Assembly: GCA_917880885.1 (NCBI GenBank)
Contig: OU862919.1
Span: 49,699,058 to 49,763,057 of the forward strand
Source of the DNA: Limnephilus marmoratus
Lineage: Eukaryota > Arthropoda > Insecta > Trichoptera > Limnephilidae
Reading direction: 5' to 3'
Length of the DNA stretch: 64,000 nucleotides
This document shows, one piece after another, positions 11,041 through 22,629 of this stretch (position 1 is the first letter of the stretch; each line of letters opens with the position of its first letter). The notes beneath the pieces were generated by a model that saw only the letters and a list, made by a program, of their open reading frames with translations, made no database searches and was not told the origin of the DNA. The translations under genes and the position numbers were made by a program.

Positions 11041-12147
11041 AAGAAATATAAAACATATTTTCATTCAAATGTATCAAGGTTAAAACTACTTGTCTGTTGT
11101 ATATACCAGCGTACAGTACAAAAAATTGACACTATAAATAAATTCGTTTGATATCCTTACACTGAACAGACTACTTACTATACGCATGCCGATATGAATC
11201 AAAGAATGACAATTGACGGAGAATAATTAAAGACAATTCTATATAACTGTTCTGTCAACTAGAGATGGTCGATATGTCTGTCCCAGATGTCTGTCTGAGC
11301 ATTATTAGAATATTCTGCCTATAAGATCAATTCAAAAATCAGGAACCGGTTCCAAAAGTAACTGGAAAAGGAACTGATCTCTTTTCTGTCTCCGGTTGCT
11401 GGAACCGCGGTGATGGCCCATTCCGAATATCAACCATCTCTACAGCGTTCATAGATGATGCACACTGGTGTAATACTGTGACAGTAATCCTGGAAAGATT
11501 TTGAATAGTAATATAGTATCACATCGCGTCATCATTGCAAGTGAACTGCAACTTCTTGGCGTGCATTATTATGCATGGGAAAGATAAACCAGCAAAATCT
11601 ATGCTATGGAATAATTGTGGGCTGCACGTAAGGATGACGCGGGTCGGCCGCCCAGTACTAGACAGTGGTGAGACGGTTGCCGGTTTATCGCAGCATTTAT
11701 TTATTACATTTATTATGCTTTGTTTAAAGCTACTTGACGAATAGTAACTCAACAGTGGTGAAATATCCCCTAAATGTGAAGAACATTTATTTTATTTAAT
11801 CTTTGAATATAAAATCTTTTATTATTATGACGTCAAAAACACTGGGTTTATGTTTACACTTACGCCTTACTATTTTTGCATTCTACGGGAAGTGATAATA
11901 AATCTATCATGAAAGCTAATCTTTTACCTATCTACATTGAACACACGATAAATTTGACCTTGTGTATAGCTCGCTGAGTGTACAAACAAGACTTGTTAAA
12001 GTCACACTTTCTTAAGTGGAAAAGAATCAGAGCAAAGGGTGTCTAAATAATGCCTGACACAATTTCCACTGAGTGAGAATAATATGCTGGACATGTCACT
12101 TACAGACCGCAGATTATTTCAAGAATTTAAAGTCCCTTCACTGTAAA
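11041..12147. other. Intergenic, possible eroded LINE endonuclease at 11519-11752 (-)
   Basis: Mostly unassigned. The minus-strand frame 11752-11519 includes PTRVILTCSPQLFHSIDFAG, faintly like the tail of a LINE endonuclease domain, but it has no catalytic residues that I can confirm. No splice-bounded host exon was recognised. Confidence 0.25.
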
Positions 12148-14078
12148 TGTATCTATATATATACATAAAAATCAAAATATGCTTATATTTATATGAGCGT
12201 GTATATGAGACGTTGTTGATACGTTGCTAAACCATTTGTCCGATTGCGATGAAACTTTGGGAATTTGATGTGCACAAGCCCGCGATGGTTTCTGTATATA
12301 ATGGTGAGCTCTAGACATTATGAAATTATATCCTATACCATTCATCCAATTGCGATGAAACTTTGGTGAGTTGTGTGGCGCACACCCGCGAAGGTTTCTA
12401 TGTGTAATGGTGATCTCTGGCATTATAAAGTTTATATAAAAAATTTGCAATAGGTGGGGCGCGAATTGTTGGAAAAAGAAGTGTATTTCAAATGGTTTAA
12501 AGGCAAGGAGGGATTGCAGGAGGGGGAGAAAAATACGGGAAGGGGGAGGGGAAACTTTAAATAATACTTGTTATTGTAGTACTAAGATTAATACAGAATT
12601 AAAAAAATAATAAGTAAATAAAACACTATTTACCGCTTTTGTTATTTGTACTATTAATTAAGATTATTACAGAATTTAAAAAATAAAATAAAAATGGAAC
12701 GTAAATGTTATTAAATGGCAATCTGGCAGCCTTGGCTAGGCTAAGTAAAGAAAGAGTAGCAGGGGTCGCTTACAAATGAGATGGACTGATGGCCTCAACT
12801 GCCAAGTTGGGATTGATAATAGCAAACAAGAACTGTAAAACTAAAAACATTGAAGGAGGCATATATTATTTCAAAAGTTGGATACCAAATAACACTGGAA
12901 AGCCGATTTCTTCAAGATGTGAATACCGCCCCAAAGTTCCCAGCTTTCTAGAGCCAGGGGGGTTATGGCATCCCCAATTGTGGTATGTTGTGAGGCTTAA
13001 GAGAGCGTGGGAGGTAAAGAAAAAGGCTGGAAGTGCCTGGCTGTTCAGATCTGATTGCCAAACATGGCTAAAGCAAATTAAAGCAATGTTAAGATTCTGA
13101 ATGGTAGTGTTTCCACAGGTTGATTTCCACTGGGAGTTTCTAAAACTCTTATCTTTATGTATAAAAATGAATGTTTCTTTGTTAGTCCCGTATGCGTACC
13201 AATACCATTCTTCCGATGAAACTTTGGTGAGTTGTTGTGCACACGCCCGCAATGGTTTCTATATATAATGATGAGCTCTGGCATTACACAATTTGTATAA
13301 AAAAATTACAATAGATGGCGCTTGAATTTTTTAAAAAATATGTGTATTTCATGTAGTTTAGCGGCAGGGAGAGAAGGAGGGAGGTGGGGGGGATTCCGGA
13401 AGGGAGGGGAACGAAGGAGGGTGGTGAGGGAGGTCGCGGTGGTGAGCTCTGGCATTATGAAATTTGTATAAAAATCTATATAAATAAAAATAAATTGCTG
13501 AAATGTATGTACGCGCATAACTTCCGAACGACTACACCAAATTGGATAATACTTTTTTTTGTGTTCGTTATTTTCAGGACAAGGAGATTGTTTTAAACAC
13601 GAATTCCTGCATGTATGCGAGATTATTTATTCATTTAATGTATGTTGTACATAGAAAAAGCAAATAAAGCACATAAATCTGACAGGAGATCACGTCCTTT
13701 ATCTCGATAACGATCCCATAAAAGATATAGAATCACTCGGCTGGTGAGCTCTGGCATTATGAAAATTGTATAAAAAAATTACAATAGGTGGCACGCGAGC
13801 TGTTTGAAAACTGAATGTTTGGAATGCGGGAGGGGGAAGGAGAAATCGGGTTGTGGTGAGGGGAACCTTGGAAGGGGGAAGGGAACTCAGGAGGAGGGTT
13901 CGCGGGACGGGGGAAGGGGAGAGTGGAGTGGGGAGAGGGAAGGTGGAGGAAGCGGAGTGGGAAGCGAGAGGGGAAGGGGACGCATGAGAGGAAGGGGAGG
14001 CAAAAGAGGAACGAATGGGAAAGGGCACGCAGGGAGAAACAATTTCTTTATTAAATGGCATAGCAACACATGCCAGCT
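12148..14078 (+). mobile_element. Composite of Helitron-like family A fragments
   Basis: At least three partial repeats of the family A body are present, each with a phrase like GGTGAGCTCTGGCATTATGA followed by a G-rich block (12500-12560, 13380-13440, 13820-14000). The right end at about 14078 matches the family tail but reads CTAT instead of CTAG. The order suggests nested or tandem insertions. Open frames here (12789-13100, 13804-14097 and others) are low-complexity by-products. Confidence 0.6.
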
Positions 14079-14392
14079 ACCAGCTATATTATTATAAAGA
14101 AGGTTGTATAGTTTGACGATGGTAGCGCCGTTGAGGTGTTATTTCACAAAACTTGTAATTTAAAAGTTAGCCAAGTATTAATGTTATTATCATACATATC
14201 CTAATGTGCACATCATTCTATGATGCAGTAAACCAGATGAATTTATAAGAAGGTTTCATTTACCAATCTATTGATCTTAGTGCTTAGCTTATTTACAGTA
14301 AAAATTACAATACATAATAATACGGAGGTTATACAAGTAGAATCTAGCTTATCAATTTTACATATACGTATTCAAATTTTTATGATCATTAC

Positions 14393-14664
14393 ATAGTATA
14401 AAATAAAGTCCCTCAAAATGTATGTGCGCATAGATCTTTTAAACTATGCAACGGATTTTCATGCGGTTTTCACCAATAGATAGAGTAATTCAAGAGGAAG
14501 GTTTATATGTATAATACATGCTTATTATAGTAGAGAAAAGCCGAGAAATTCAAATATTCAATTCAGGCAGCGGGCAGCTGGCAAGCTGGTGGTATGGATT
14601 TTATAAAGGTTGGGTAATGGCGTTGTGTTTGTTAGCCACAGCAATGTGTGGCCGGGTCTGCTAG
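14393..14664 (+). mobile_element. Helitron-like family B, copy 1
   Basis: Begins around AGTATAAAATAAAGTC, contains ACGGATTTTCATGCGGTTTT and ends GGCCGGGTCTGCTAG followed by T. Other copies lie at 52822-53091, 61426-61704 (inverted) and 61785-62025. Non-coding. Confidence 0.65.
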
Positions 14665-15399
14665 TATCTTATATAAAAAATTAAAGAGGACAGTCTTAAT
14701 ACAAAACCATTTGTATCTTAATATTTGAACCTATTTTTTACAGCAAGCTAAATAAACACATGGACAATAAAATTTTGTTAATTTACTTTATTTGGCTTGA
14801 AATGGCTTTAGCCATTTTTGGTTATTGAATATCCAGGTACTTCCCAACTTTTCTCTTCCCATCTGATTTCCTTCCCCACTCCTTTTGCCTCACAGCATAC
14901 CCCAATTGAGAATACCGTAGTTGGGACTTTTGTGCAGTATTCACAGAAAACAAATTAAAATTGGCAAGATAAGATTCCGCTTGGTTGATCTTTTGTTAAT
15001 TTTGCAATATATGAAGCAGAAAATGTGTTAATATGAAACAGGAAAATGTGTTAAATGGTGACCCCGAACTCGTGATATTTGCACAATTTTATCGTGGTCA
15101 TTTTATCTAGGAATTTCTAGGTCAATACAACCATGTGATATTGTTATTTCCATGTATTTTTACTGTTAATAAGAAGAAAAAAGTGTTGAAACTCAGGCAA
15201 AGCCTCGTTGACGTTTTAAATGGAGAACATAAAGTGACGCACCACGTCGTGTAAAATTCGGGAACAGGCCGCTAGCAATAACCCTCCTTATGCAGATGGC
15301 GATAAGGTTTAAATTACTGTTTAACACATTTTGATTTATTAACGAAAAAAATGCCAAAAAGAGTTATTTGTTTTATTTTATTTTGCAAAACTCAAGCAC

Positions 15400-15549
15400 A
15401 AATTTTCTGATTTTTTCTATTTTCAGATTTTTGATTGAGTTTCGCTTATATTGTCTTCATTTAATTATTACAATTTGAGGATTTACACATAAAGTTAAAA
15501 TAAAATCCCCCCCCCCCCCGAACAGGTCACGTAGTATGGGTACGTTCCC
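15400..15549. repeat. SINE body fragment joined to half of a Harbinger-like MITE
   Basis: 15400-15500 repeats the SINE body (GAGTTTCGCTTATATTGTCT) without its tRNA head. It runs into a C run and the terminal sequence ATGGGTACGTTCCC followed by TTA, the right half of the element seen complete at 36571-36741. Confidence 0.55.
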
Positions 15550-15658
15550 TTATACAATAAAATCATAAGAAAAGGGGTTTGTAAATAGGAAATTTTGAAC
15601 TCTCAAGCCATCTTTATAGATCTATATTTTTGTGGGCTTATAAAATACCTTATTTTAA

Positions 15659-16634
15659 CCCGGCGAACGTAAGGTTGGGTGTGGTACACCCAGAACAAGA
15701 TAAATCGATCAATATTTTAATAGCGAATTATTATTATGCTCTACGCGCCTGAGTAGCTGCGCGGGGGTAGGTAAGGAAGCGACAAGAAACGTGAATTTAG
15801 TCATCCGGTCAGTGAGGCTGTTAAACGACGTCAAAGTCGTGAGTTTTACCCACCTGGAGCTCGGTGTTGCTATTTTTCACAAGCACTAAGATTAGTTGTA
15901 GAAGAAAAACAAATTAGAATAGAATAGAAAGAATAGAATAGAAAGAATAGAATAGAAAGAATAGAATAGAAAAAATAGAAGTTTTTAAATAGTTTTAATA
16001 GTTTTTTCAGTTGTGGGAAATGTATATCGTCCCGCCAGAAGAGCAATGGATCAGCAGACGGCGATAAATTTGGGAACTTTAGATAAGCATCAATCTCTAG
16101 AAACTAATTTTCTCAAATTGGAACTACAATTTATCCATAGACAATTTGACATTTCTATGACCATTTATCCATAGACATTTTGACATTTCTTTGACATATT
16201 TATTCACCACTAACGACATCACTACCGGAACAGATAAGTTTGTGGCATTGCAATAGGGAATTTCCCTGAATTCCTCATCGCATCTTGTCGTTGCGTTCTA
16301 TAGTGTTCAGATACAGAGGTGCATGACCCACGGTATAATCAAACGGAGATGCGTACAATTTTTTTTTTTATTGAATTTGTACTGGTAAATATTTATTCGC
16401 CGAATACGAATATTCGGTAAATGTCTACCAATATTCGTATTCGCCGAATAAAACAATTTTATACCTAGTTTCTAACAACAAGTACTTAGAAAACAGGTCA
16501 AATAAGTATACTATGGAATTAAAAATAGTAATAAGTCGAGAATAAAAAAAATATCCTAGTAATAATTTCGGGTTCGAAATACCCACCTTACGCTCGATGT
16601 TACAAATTTGAACTTTACTCGTGCGCTCGCCGGG
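15659..16634. mobile_element. piggyBac-like non-autonomous element (TTAA target)
   Basis: TTAA at 15655-15658 and 16635-16638 bounds ends CCCGGCGAACG and CGCTCGCCGGG. The interior contains an (AGAATAGAAT)-type microsatellite at about 15915-15985 and a strong hairpin at about 16395-16450 built on CGAATATTCG words. No transposase is encoded in its 976 bp. Confidence 0.65.
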
Positions 16635-16638
16635 TTAA

Positions 16639-17380
16639 GATATAGCTACAGTAATTTAAAAATACTCAATTATTTAAATGTTAGAGATAATTCCTGTCAT
16701 TTTCCTGATTCCAACCCACACCTGGTCCCCTACCTACATTGTCTTCAAAATGATAGCCGTGCTCTATGCTCAGTATCTTGACTTCTTTGATAAATTACGG
16801 ATTCGTGAAAACCTTCAAAATTACAACCGGTGATAATCGGTGGAAAGTTAAATTTGGACAAGAGACATCATTATCCTGCCTTCGGTGAGTTTAAGCTTCC
16901 TTTTTTCCTACCTTCCAGAAAGTTCCTAACATTCAAAGGCGAATATGTGTTTTACTAGCAGTATTTAATTAAAGCATTTAAAATATTCTAAGTGGTCTAA
17001 TTTTCAAACAAAAATCACATGATTTTGCATTACTTAGGAGTGCTTCACATTAAGGCTCTGCATCCACGCGCAAAAAGAAGAAGATGGAGAGATATGTAAT
17101 TACGAACGTTAGAGGAGCACGCTAATATTTAAAGCGATAAAATCGATGCCAAAATTGGGAAAATATTTAATAAAACGTGACTCGTTTAAAATAGAGCAAA
17201 AATCTTAAGGTATCTTAAGTATCATTTAAAGAAACATTGTGAATTTTTTCATAACTATAACTTGTAAAATAACTGAAACAAACGTGTTTATAATAATTTT
17301 CAGAGCATACTTTGTTATTTTTTTCTGTTGAAAAATAACATATATTTTTTTAAGAGCTTAAAAACTTAAAATGTTTAAGG
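16639..17380. other. Intergenic, no gene seen
   Basis: AT-rich sequence. No open frame of note, RNA gene or repeat relationship was recognised. Confidence 0.4.
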
Positions 17381-18279
17381 GGGGATATGTAAGAAATCGG
17401 TAGAAATTCGGGTAGCAGCGGCTTAAGCGCCGTTTTAATGGACCATTCACCCCAAGGACAAATAAGATTAAAATCCAGTTAAAATAATTGGAAACTTTTT
17501 AATAAGAAAAAGCACATTCAAAATGATAAAAATATAATACGCAAATTCGGTTCACAGGTCACTTGAACAAGAGATTGTAGATTGTATGTCATGAATTGTG
17601 TTATCTAATGCCGTTTCTTCTGTAACCTTATTTTACTTTTTAATTACTCGTTATTCGGATAAGGTTCTAACTGCCTGTTTTTTCAAAAATGACCTTTGAA
17701 TGCCAAAGCATTTCTTTTGCTCATTTCCATACCCAAAATAATTTTCAGAACCATCTGGGTTTGTATTTTCGTAGATATATATATATGACAAAGTTCTATC
17801 ATAAAGCATTTTAAATAATCATTTACTTTATAAGGTTCTAGCATCACTTACACTCTCTATTTTGTTTGTATTTGACAGTTAATTGTTATTACGAGGCGCA
17901 TTATGGTTCGTCACTTTGGTTGGACAGGGTTCTAACTTCGCCTTACCATGTTCTAAGGTTTCAAAGTTGGTAAAGACGAATTTTCGTTATCTATTTAACA
18001 ATTATTTTATTTAAACCCTATAATGCGGCTGGCTACATTTTCAGTCCAGTGAAATAATGACTACTTAGGCGCACTGCAGTTTACAGCGTGTAGAGCTAGG
18101 TTTTAGAAGTTTTTAATGTATTTCATTACCGTCAGCGAAAATTCCAACATAAAAAATGTTGCTGTTGTGGAAGTTGTCTTTTATTTCAAATATAATTTTC
18201 AATATTATATTTGGCTTTGAGATATTTACTAAATTTGTAGCAACACAACATTATTTTTTCGCTACTGAAAGAACTCGCG

Positions 18280-18700
18280 AGAATTATCCACATAGCCATG
18301 CCGGCTAGCTGCTTAGATACTTATCTACCTACCTCTACAGTGCGAGCCGCCGTGCCGCCACCGGTATCTACGCACAGAGTACATAGTCCACTTGGCCGCT
18401 TATAATGTATTATCACTCACTGGAAAGATCTAGCGCTAGTACCCGTAGTTCACTGTATAGTGCCGAAGTTTCGTGAACCACCAAGTGGCACGTTTTGCCT
18501 ACCTACCAGTGTTTTGCCTGTTACCTGAGTGGTCGACTATTTAAGCAAGAACGGGCTCCCGGCCTGGCACAGTAATTAATCAATCTGCAACGTTCATAGT
18601 AATATTCAGTGCATATCACTCGCCGTGTCGGTTTCATTCATTTAGTTCGTTACGACGTATTGAACTCACCATTGTTTACATTGCAATTATTTGTTAAATA
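18280..18700 (+). promoter_or_regulatory. Candidate promoter or LTR fragment
   Basis: A locally GC-richer block (18300-18380) precedes TATTTAAG at about 18538 and a CACAGTA initiator-like site about 30 bp downstream. ATTCAGTGCATATCA lies further on near 18605. The arrangement resembles an insect core promoter, either of a host gene whose first exon is non-coding or of an LTR. No second LTR, primer-binding site or downstream exon was found. Confidence 0.25.
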
Positions 18701-18895
18701 AAATAAATAAACAAGTGGTAAATAATTAGATAGTGTATTATTATTGAACACGTAAGGTATGGTTAAACCATACCACTAAAAATTTAAGCCGCACTATAGG
18801 GGTAAAAAGTAATAATGTTTCAATGGAAAATATTTACAGAATGAAACAAGTTCTTTGTTTAAAACCACTTTAATGTGATTTATATTTGTCAACCG

Positions 18896-18922
18896 GTTTC
18901 GGTTGACCTCAACCTTCCTCAG
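18896..18922 (-). ncRNA. Hammerhead-ribozyme-like core 1
   Basis: On the minus strand: CTGAGGA, then stem II GGTTG-AGGT-CAACC, then GAAAC. This is the conserved hammerhead core (CUGANGA, stem II, GAAA) with a perfect 5-bp stem II. Flanking inverted arms around 18845-18870 and 18960-18990 (AAAACCACTTT/AAAGTGGTTTT) add a fold-back. Penelope-like retroelements are known to carry such motifs. Cleavage activity is not shown. Confidence 0.5.
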
Positions 18923-19369
18923 GACAATAAACATATAAACTATATAAACAAATATAAATCAAAACAAAGTGGTTTTAAACAAAAAAACTTGTTTTATTCT
19001 GTATAATGTCGAGCCACAAAGCGTCTGCTTTCTTCGATAAGGAAAATATGTAACTACGACTTGGCCTTAGCGTAGAATTGCATTAGGGAAATGTAATTAG
19101 AACCTTGTGCAATGAATTATTATGCCCTAGCTGGTTGCATATGGTTCTATTTGCATATTTAGGCATGTTCTAAAATGGTAAGTATACGTCCTATTTAAAT
19201 ATTTTCCTTTACAATATGTTCAATTAAAATACTTCACAGAAGATTCTGACCCTCAAAATCAGAAATTGGTAAATACCTACATTATGAGAAATCATCTTTG
19301 CAAACTTTGACACCTCATATAACAAGGTGAAGTACTTAAGTAAGATTAAGAAAGGAACCCTCAGATGGT

Positions 19370-19910
19370 TTGGGCATGTAGAGCGAATGAATGAAGAAAG
19401 TAGTAACTAACTAACCATCACGCCGTTTCGCCGAAGGGGTAGGCAGAGAGGACGGACCGCCAAACAACTCAGCGCATTTTTTGGTACACACTCCTTGCTT
19501 CGTTCACATTCATACATCGTCTCAAACATGTTCTTCTATTATTCTGACTCTTGACATGGCCTGACTCAAGAATCTGATCTGATCTGACTCAAGAATCTTG
19601 GTCGTGCCATGTCTTTCTCGGGCGTCCTCGACTTCTTCTACCATTCTACCAAGAAAGTTGTGTAAGAAGAATATATGATGCAAATGTGAATGGTAGAAGA
19701 AATCGGGGACACCCGAGGAAGCACATGGCACGATCAAGTGAATCAGAGACTTGAGACGGGCCATGTCAAGAGTAGAATAACAGATGAGTATGTATGAGAT
19801 GATGTATGAATGTGAATGAGGCAAGGGGTGTGTGCCAAGACCGAGTTGTTTAGCAGTCCGTCCTCTCTGCCTACCCCTGCGGAAAAACGGCGTAATGGTT
19901 AAGTTAGTTA
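19370..19910. repeat. Two LINE 3' ends in inverted orientation
   Basis: At about 19330-19395 the + strand encodes KKGTLRWFGHVERMNEES, the well-known end of many insect LINE ORFs; at about 19670-19745 it continues with YDANVNGRRNRGHPRK. The minus strand from 19905 toward 19400 carries the same 3' UTR as the + strand from 19400, around GGGGTAGGCAGAGAGGACGG, forming a long palindrome. Fragments of that 3' UTR recur at 43625-43740 and 34890-35065. Confidence 0.6.
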
Positions 19911-20051
19911 GTTACAGCGCTCTCTAGGTGATTTTTCACAAAAACGACGCTATGCAAATTATCCTATTATTATTGAAGAAGAAGATAACAATAATAATCT
20001 AAACGAAAATATGAAAGAGAACAAGACACAAAAAACAGAAAAAAGACAATG

Positions 20052-20125
20052 GTCGCAACTGGGACACGAACCCAGACCTCTAGTCTAACCCGGACGTGCG
20101 CGTTAACCAATTTCGCTATTGCTTC
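20052..20125 (-). tRNA. Decayed tRNA-like sequence
   Basis: The T arm CTGGG-TTCGTGT-CCCAG and the A box region GCGAAATTGGTTAACGCG are recognisable on the minus strand. The acceptor has two mismatches and the anticodon stem forms only about three pairs. Best read as a tRNA-derived repeat or pseudogene. Confidence 0.4.
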
Positions 20126-20675
20126 CTTCTGTCAAGCCGTCATAATGATATATTACGTTGATGGAAATAACCTTCAAAAGTTATAAAAGCGAGTTTTGCT
20201 TATAAAAAATTGAATATCCAATTATTATTAGTTAGGTGAAGTGAAGTTAGAACCCTATCAAAATGAAGTGACGATATTACAGGAAATGTATTATTATGTG
20301 ATTATGCTAATGTAAAATACTTGGCGGAGTTGATCAATAAAATACTGCAATTGAACCAGTTTTTACTCATTTGAAGAATGTCACATGAGGTACTCAGAAC
20401 CAGAGAAGATTGTGCATTTTAATGGATTTGAGTGGAAGGTTTTAATTCGAGGTCTTATTCAATGGCAGTAGCAATCCTAACCTTTAGTCATACGCAATTA
20501 AAAATAATGATCTTCAACCGTGGAACAAGTTTATGAATTTTTAATTAGAAGACAAATGCAAATTTTCTACTGCATTATGTGTTTTACTATTACGATCATT
20601 AGAGATGTTATTCTAATTTTTATAGCAAAGGATAAAGATAAACAACAGTCTTATTGAAAAGAAATTTATTATGGT

Positions 20676-20938
20676 TTTAAATAGATTTTAGATGATATCT
20701 ACTGGCATGTAGAAATGTACCTAGGGTGTAAAATAGATTTTATATGATGTCTACTGGCACGTAGAAATGTATCTACGGTGTTAAATAGATTTTAGATGAT
20801 ATCTACCGGCACACAGAAATGTACCTATGATATTAAATAGATTTTAAATGATATCTACTGACATGTAGAAATGTACCCATGGTGTTAAATAGATTTTAGA
20901 TTATATCTCCTGGAACATAGAAATGTACCTATGGTGTC
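20676..20938. repeat. 52-bp minisatellite, about five units
   Basis: ATAGATTTTA recurs at 20681, 20733, 20785, 20837 and 20889, an exact 52-bp step. Units include GATATCTACTGGCA and GTAGAAATGTACC and differ by a few substitutions, so the array is not very recent. Confidence 0.85.
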
Positions 20939-21318
20939 AAAAATTACCTATGGTGTTAAATTAGGTTAAACCAGATAAAATTTTAGTTAACTTGTTGAAC
21001 GTTGGATGGTATTTCGAAATTTACTAGACGAGTTATTTAAAAATAATTCCAAGTAGCTACAAAAATCAAATAGTTCCTAGGTCCTAGATTGATATTAGCG
21101 CAAGTGATTCTGATCTTGTCCTTCATACATTTTCTTTATACGTAAGGATTAAAACCGCATTTAAAAAAAATACACTTTTTTTGGCCTGCAGGCGGGCCAG
21201 CGCCAGATGAGAGGTTAAAGATTGTAGTGTATTTATTGGATGTTCGTGAAGTTACAGCTTCTTTCAATAGATGTCGATAGCGTAGTTAGTAATATGAAGT
21301 TTTGCTATATACCAATAG

Positions 21319-21501
21319 ATGACAGTTAAGTATGATATCAGAGATTATTTCTACATTCCTGATGGTTATCTTCGCCACCGACAGCGTAGACTCTCCTATC
21401 TACCAGCCTGCAGGACTAACTCGCTAAAGGTCATACCGATTGGGAGAGCAATCTTGCTGTTGAACAGTAATAATTCGGATATTGAAATATTTAGCGTTTA
21501 A
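21319..21501 (+). pseudogene. Possible LINE C-terminal remnant
   Basis: The 60-codon frame contains YLPACRTNSLKVIPIGRAI followed by LLNS and DIEIF, which resembles the 'RTN...R...N...DIF' ending of several LINE ORFs. It is followed by an AT-rich tail. The evidence is pattern-level only. Confidence 0.35.
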
Positions 21502-22222
21502 TGTAATACTCTTACGAATTTAAAAACTTATTAAAATGTAAAATTTTGTAATGTTTTTGAAAGAATACATAAATTGGATTGATTTGAAAAGTACCATCTA
21601 TCGTCGTTTGTGTCTTGAGTACGAACGATTACGATGATTGCTGAAGGCATCGACGAGTTAGGTAGGCACCCCCAGTCCGCCAGCGGGAATGGCAGAACTA
21701 CTTAGAGCCTTGTCTAGTAAGGACATCTGTACAATTTAATATAATAAATCGACTAATAATCATACAAACTTCAAAACTTATTTGAAAGACACCCAACACA
21801 TCTTAAGTTGTATTAATATTGGAAATTAAGAGGCGGAGATTGGAAATTGGAGAACAAAGATACATGAATTGTAAAAACAGCCACTGTTAAAATCTGCTGT
21901 CTTGTTGTAACATGAACTTTGTTTATTTCCTTGAAAAATAAAATATATTGAAATATTTTAATATTATACAAACAGTTTAAAGGAACGATTTTCATAATGA
22001 TGCACCAATGTCTGTATAAACAAGTGAAAAATTGAAGAAATGCATTTTGTCCGTTCTAAATTATCAATGCCTTCTTATTACTGGAAGAAAGACGACCTGT
22101 TGCCACTAGGATCACCACCACTCTCTACATCGTTCCAGCGCTCCAGGGAAGTGGAAGGGCAATATCGCTCACTTGGGAAATCACCGGGTTACATGGTAGA
22201 TCAAAATAAAATAGGACAATAC

Positions 22223-22372
22223 CTTCTTGAGGAGATAAGGGGCGTCCACGTGCAGCTGGCATCTCCTGGTGGTGTGGCGCTGAGACCAGTCGGCGGCCCA
22301 GCGGTCCTCCGTCACCACGCAGTCCAGCACCACGGGGATCTGCGGGCAGCGAGGGAAGCGCCGCTCATAAGC
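22223..22372 (-). CDS. SEC14L1/retm-type PRELI-domain exon (partial gene)
   Basis: Read on the minus strand, an acceptor TTATCAG at 22379-22373 precedes a 50-codon exon beginning AYERRFPRCPQIPVVLDC and ending VDAPYLLKK, followed by a GTATTG donor at 22222. Both splice phases are 0. The sequence matches the start of the PRELI/MSF1 domain of SEC14-like protein 1 and Drosophila real-time (retm): AYERRFP, then a cysteine-containing stretch, then RRC-L-VDAP-LLKK. These proteins pair PRELI with CRAL-TRIO and GOLD domains and are thought to act in lipid transfer and membrane traffic. The adjacent exons would encode MVQKY... upstream and the VDYVYF region downstream, and neither was found in the window, so introns must be long or the exon is an orphan. 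The overlapping + strand frame is a shadow. Confidence 0.75.
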
Positions 22373-22468
22373 CTGATAACAAACAACAGATTCTTTCTGA
22401 ACAGAAACACTCATTTAGACTATGGAAGAGTATTCATCATCATCACAATGCTCTCCATTGACTGAATT

Positions 22469-22488
22469 CCCCCCCCCCCCCCCCCCCC
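22469..22488. repeat. Poly(C) run of 20
   Basis: An uninterrupted C20 tract about 100 bp beyond the acceptor side of the PRELI exon. Unlike the other C/G runs here, no flanking TIR is apparent. Confidence 0.8.
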
Positions 22489-22629
22489 AAAGTCCTCTGA
22501 CTTTCCCATCCTGCTCCAATCCTTTTCACAAAGTCGATTAACTCCTTTTTTTCTCATGTTACACCTTACAATAGAGAGTTTTACATTGTACCTGTACATT
22601 GTATTGTACCTGAAAATTGTATTTTTTTA

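Noticed and set aside
11519..11752. Possible LINE endonuclease fragment
   Set aside because: Only a short vague likeness (PTRV..T..SPQLFHSIDFAG); kept as a remark, not a feature.
12789..13100. 103-codon + strand open frame
   Set aside because: No recognisable domain, no splice context, and surrounded by Helitron-like fragments; also overlapped by a longer minus-strand frame.
13804..14097. Glycine/arginine-rich open frame
   Set aside because: Low-complexity translation of the G-rich Helitron-like block.
17387..18735. Possible solo LTR starting TGTAAG and ending near TTGAACA
   Set aside because: No matching target duplication or partner LTR; only a weak promoter-like call was kept.
20676..20938. 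CRISPR array
   Set aside because: The 52-bp repeats are contiguous without unique spacers, and the genome is animal.
22040..22465. 141-codon + strand open frame
   Set aside because: It overlaps the minus-strand PRELI exon, which matches a known protein family; this frame is its shadow.
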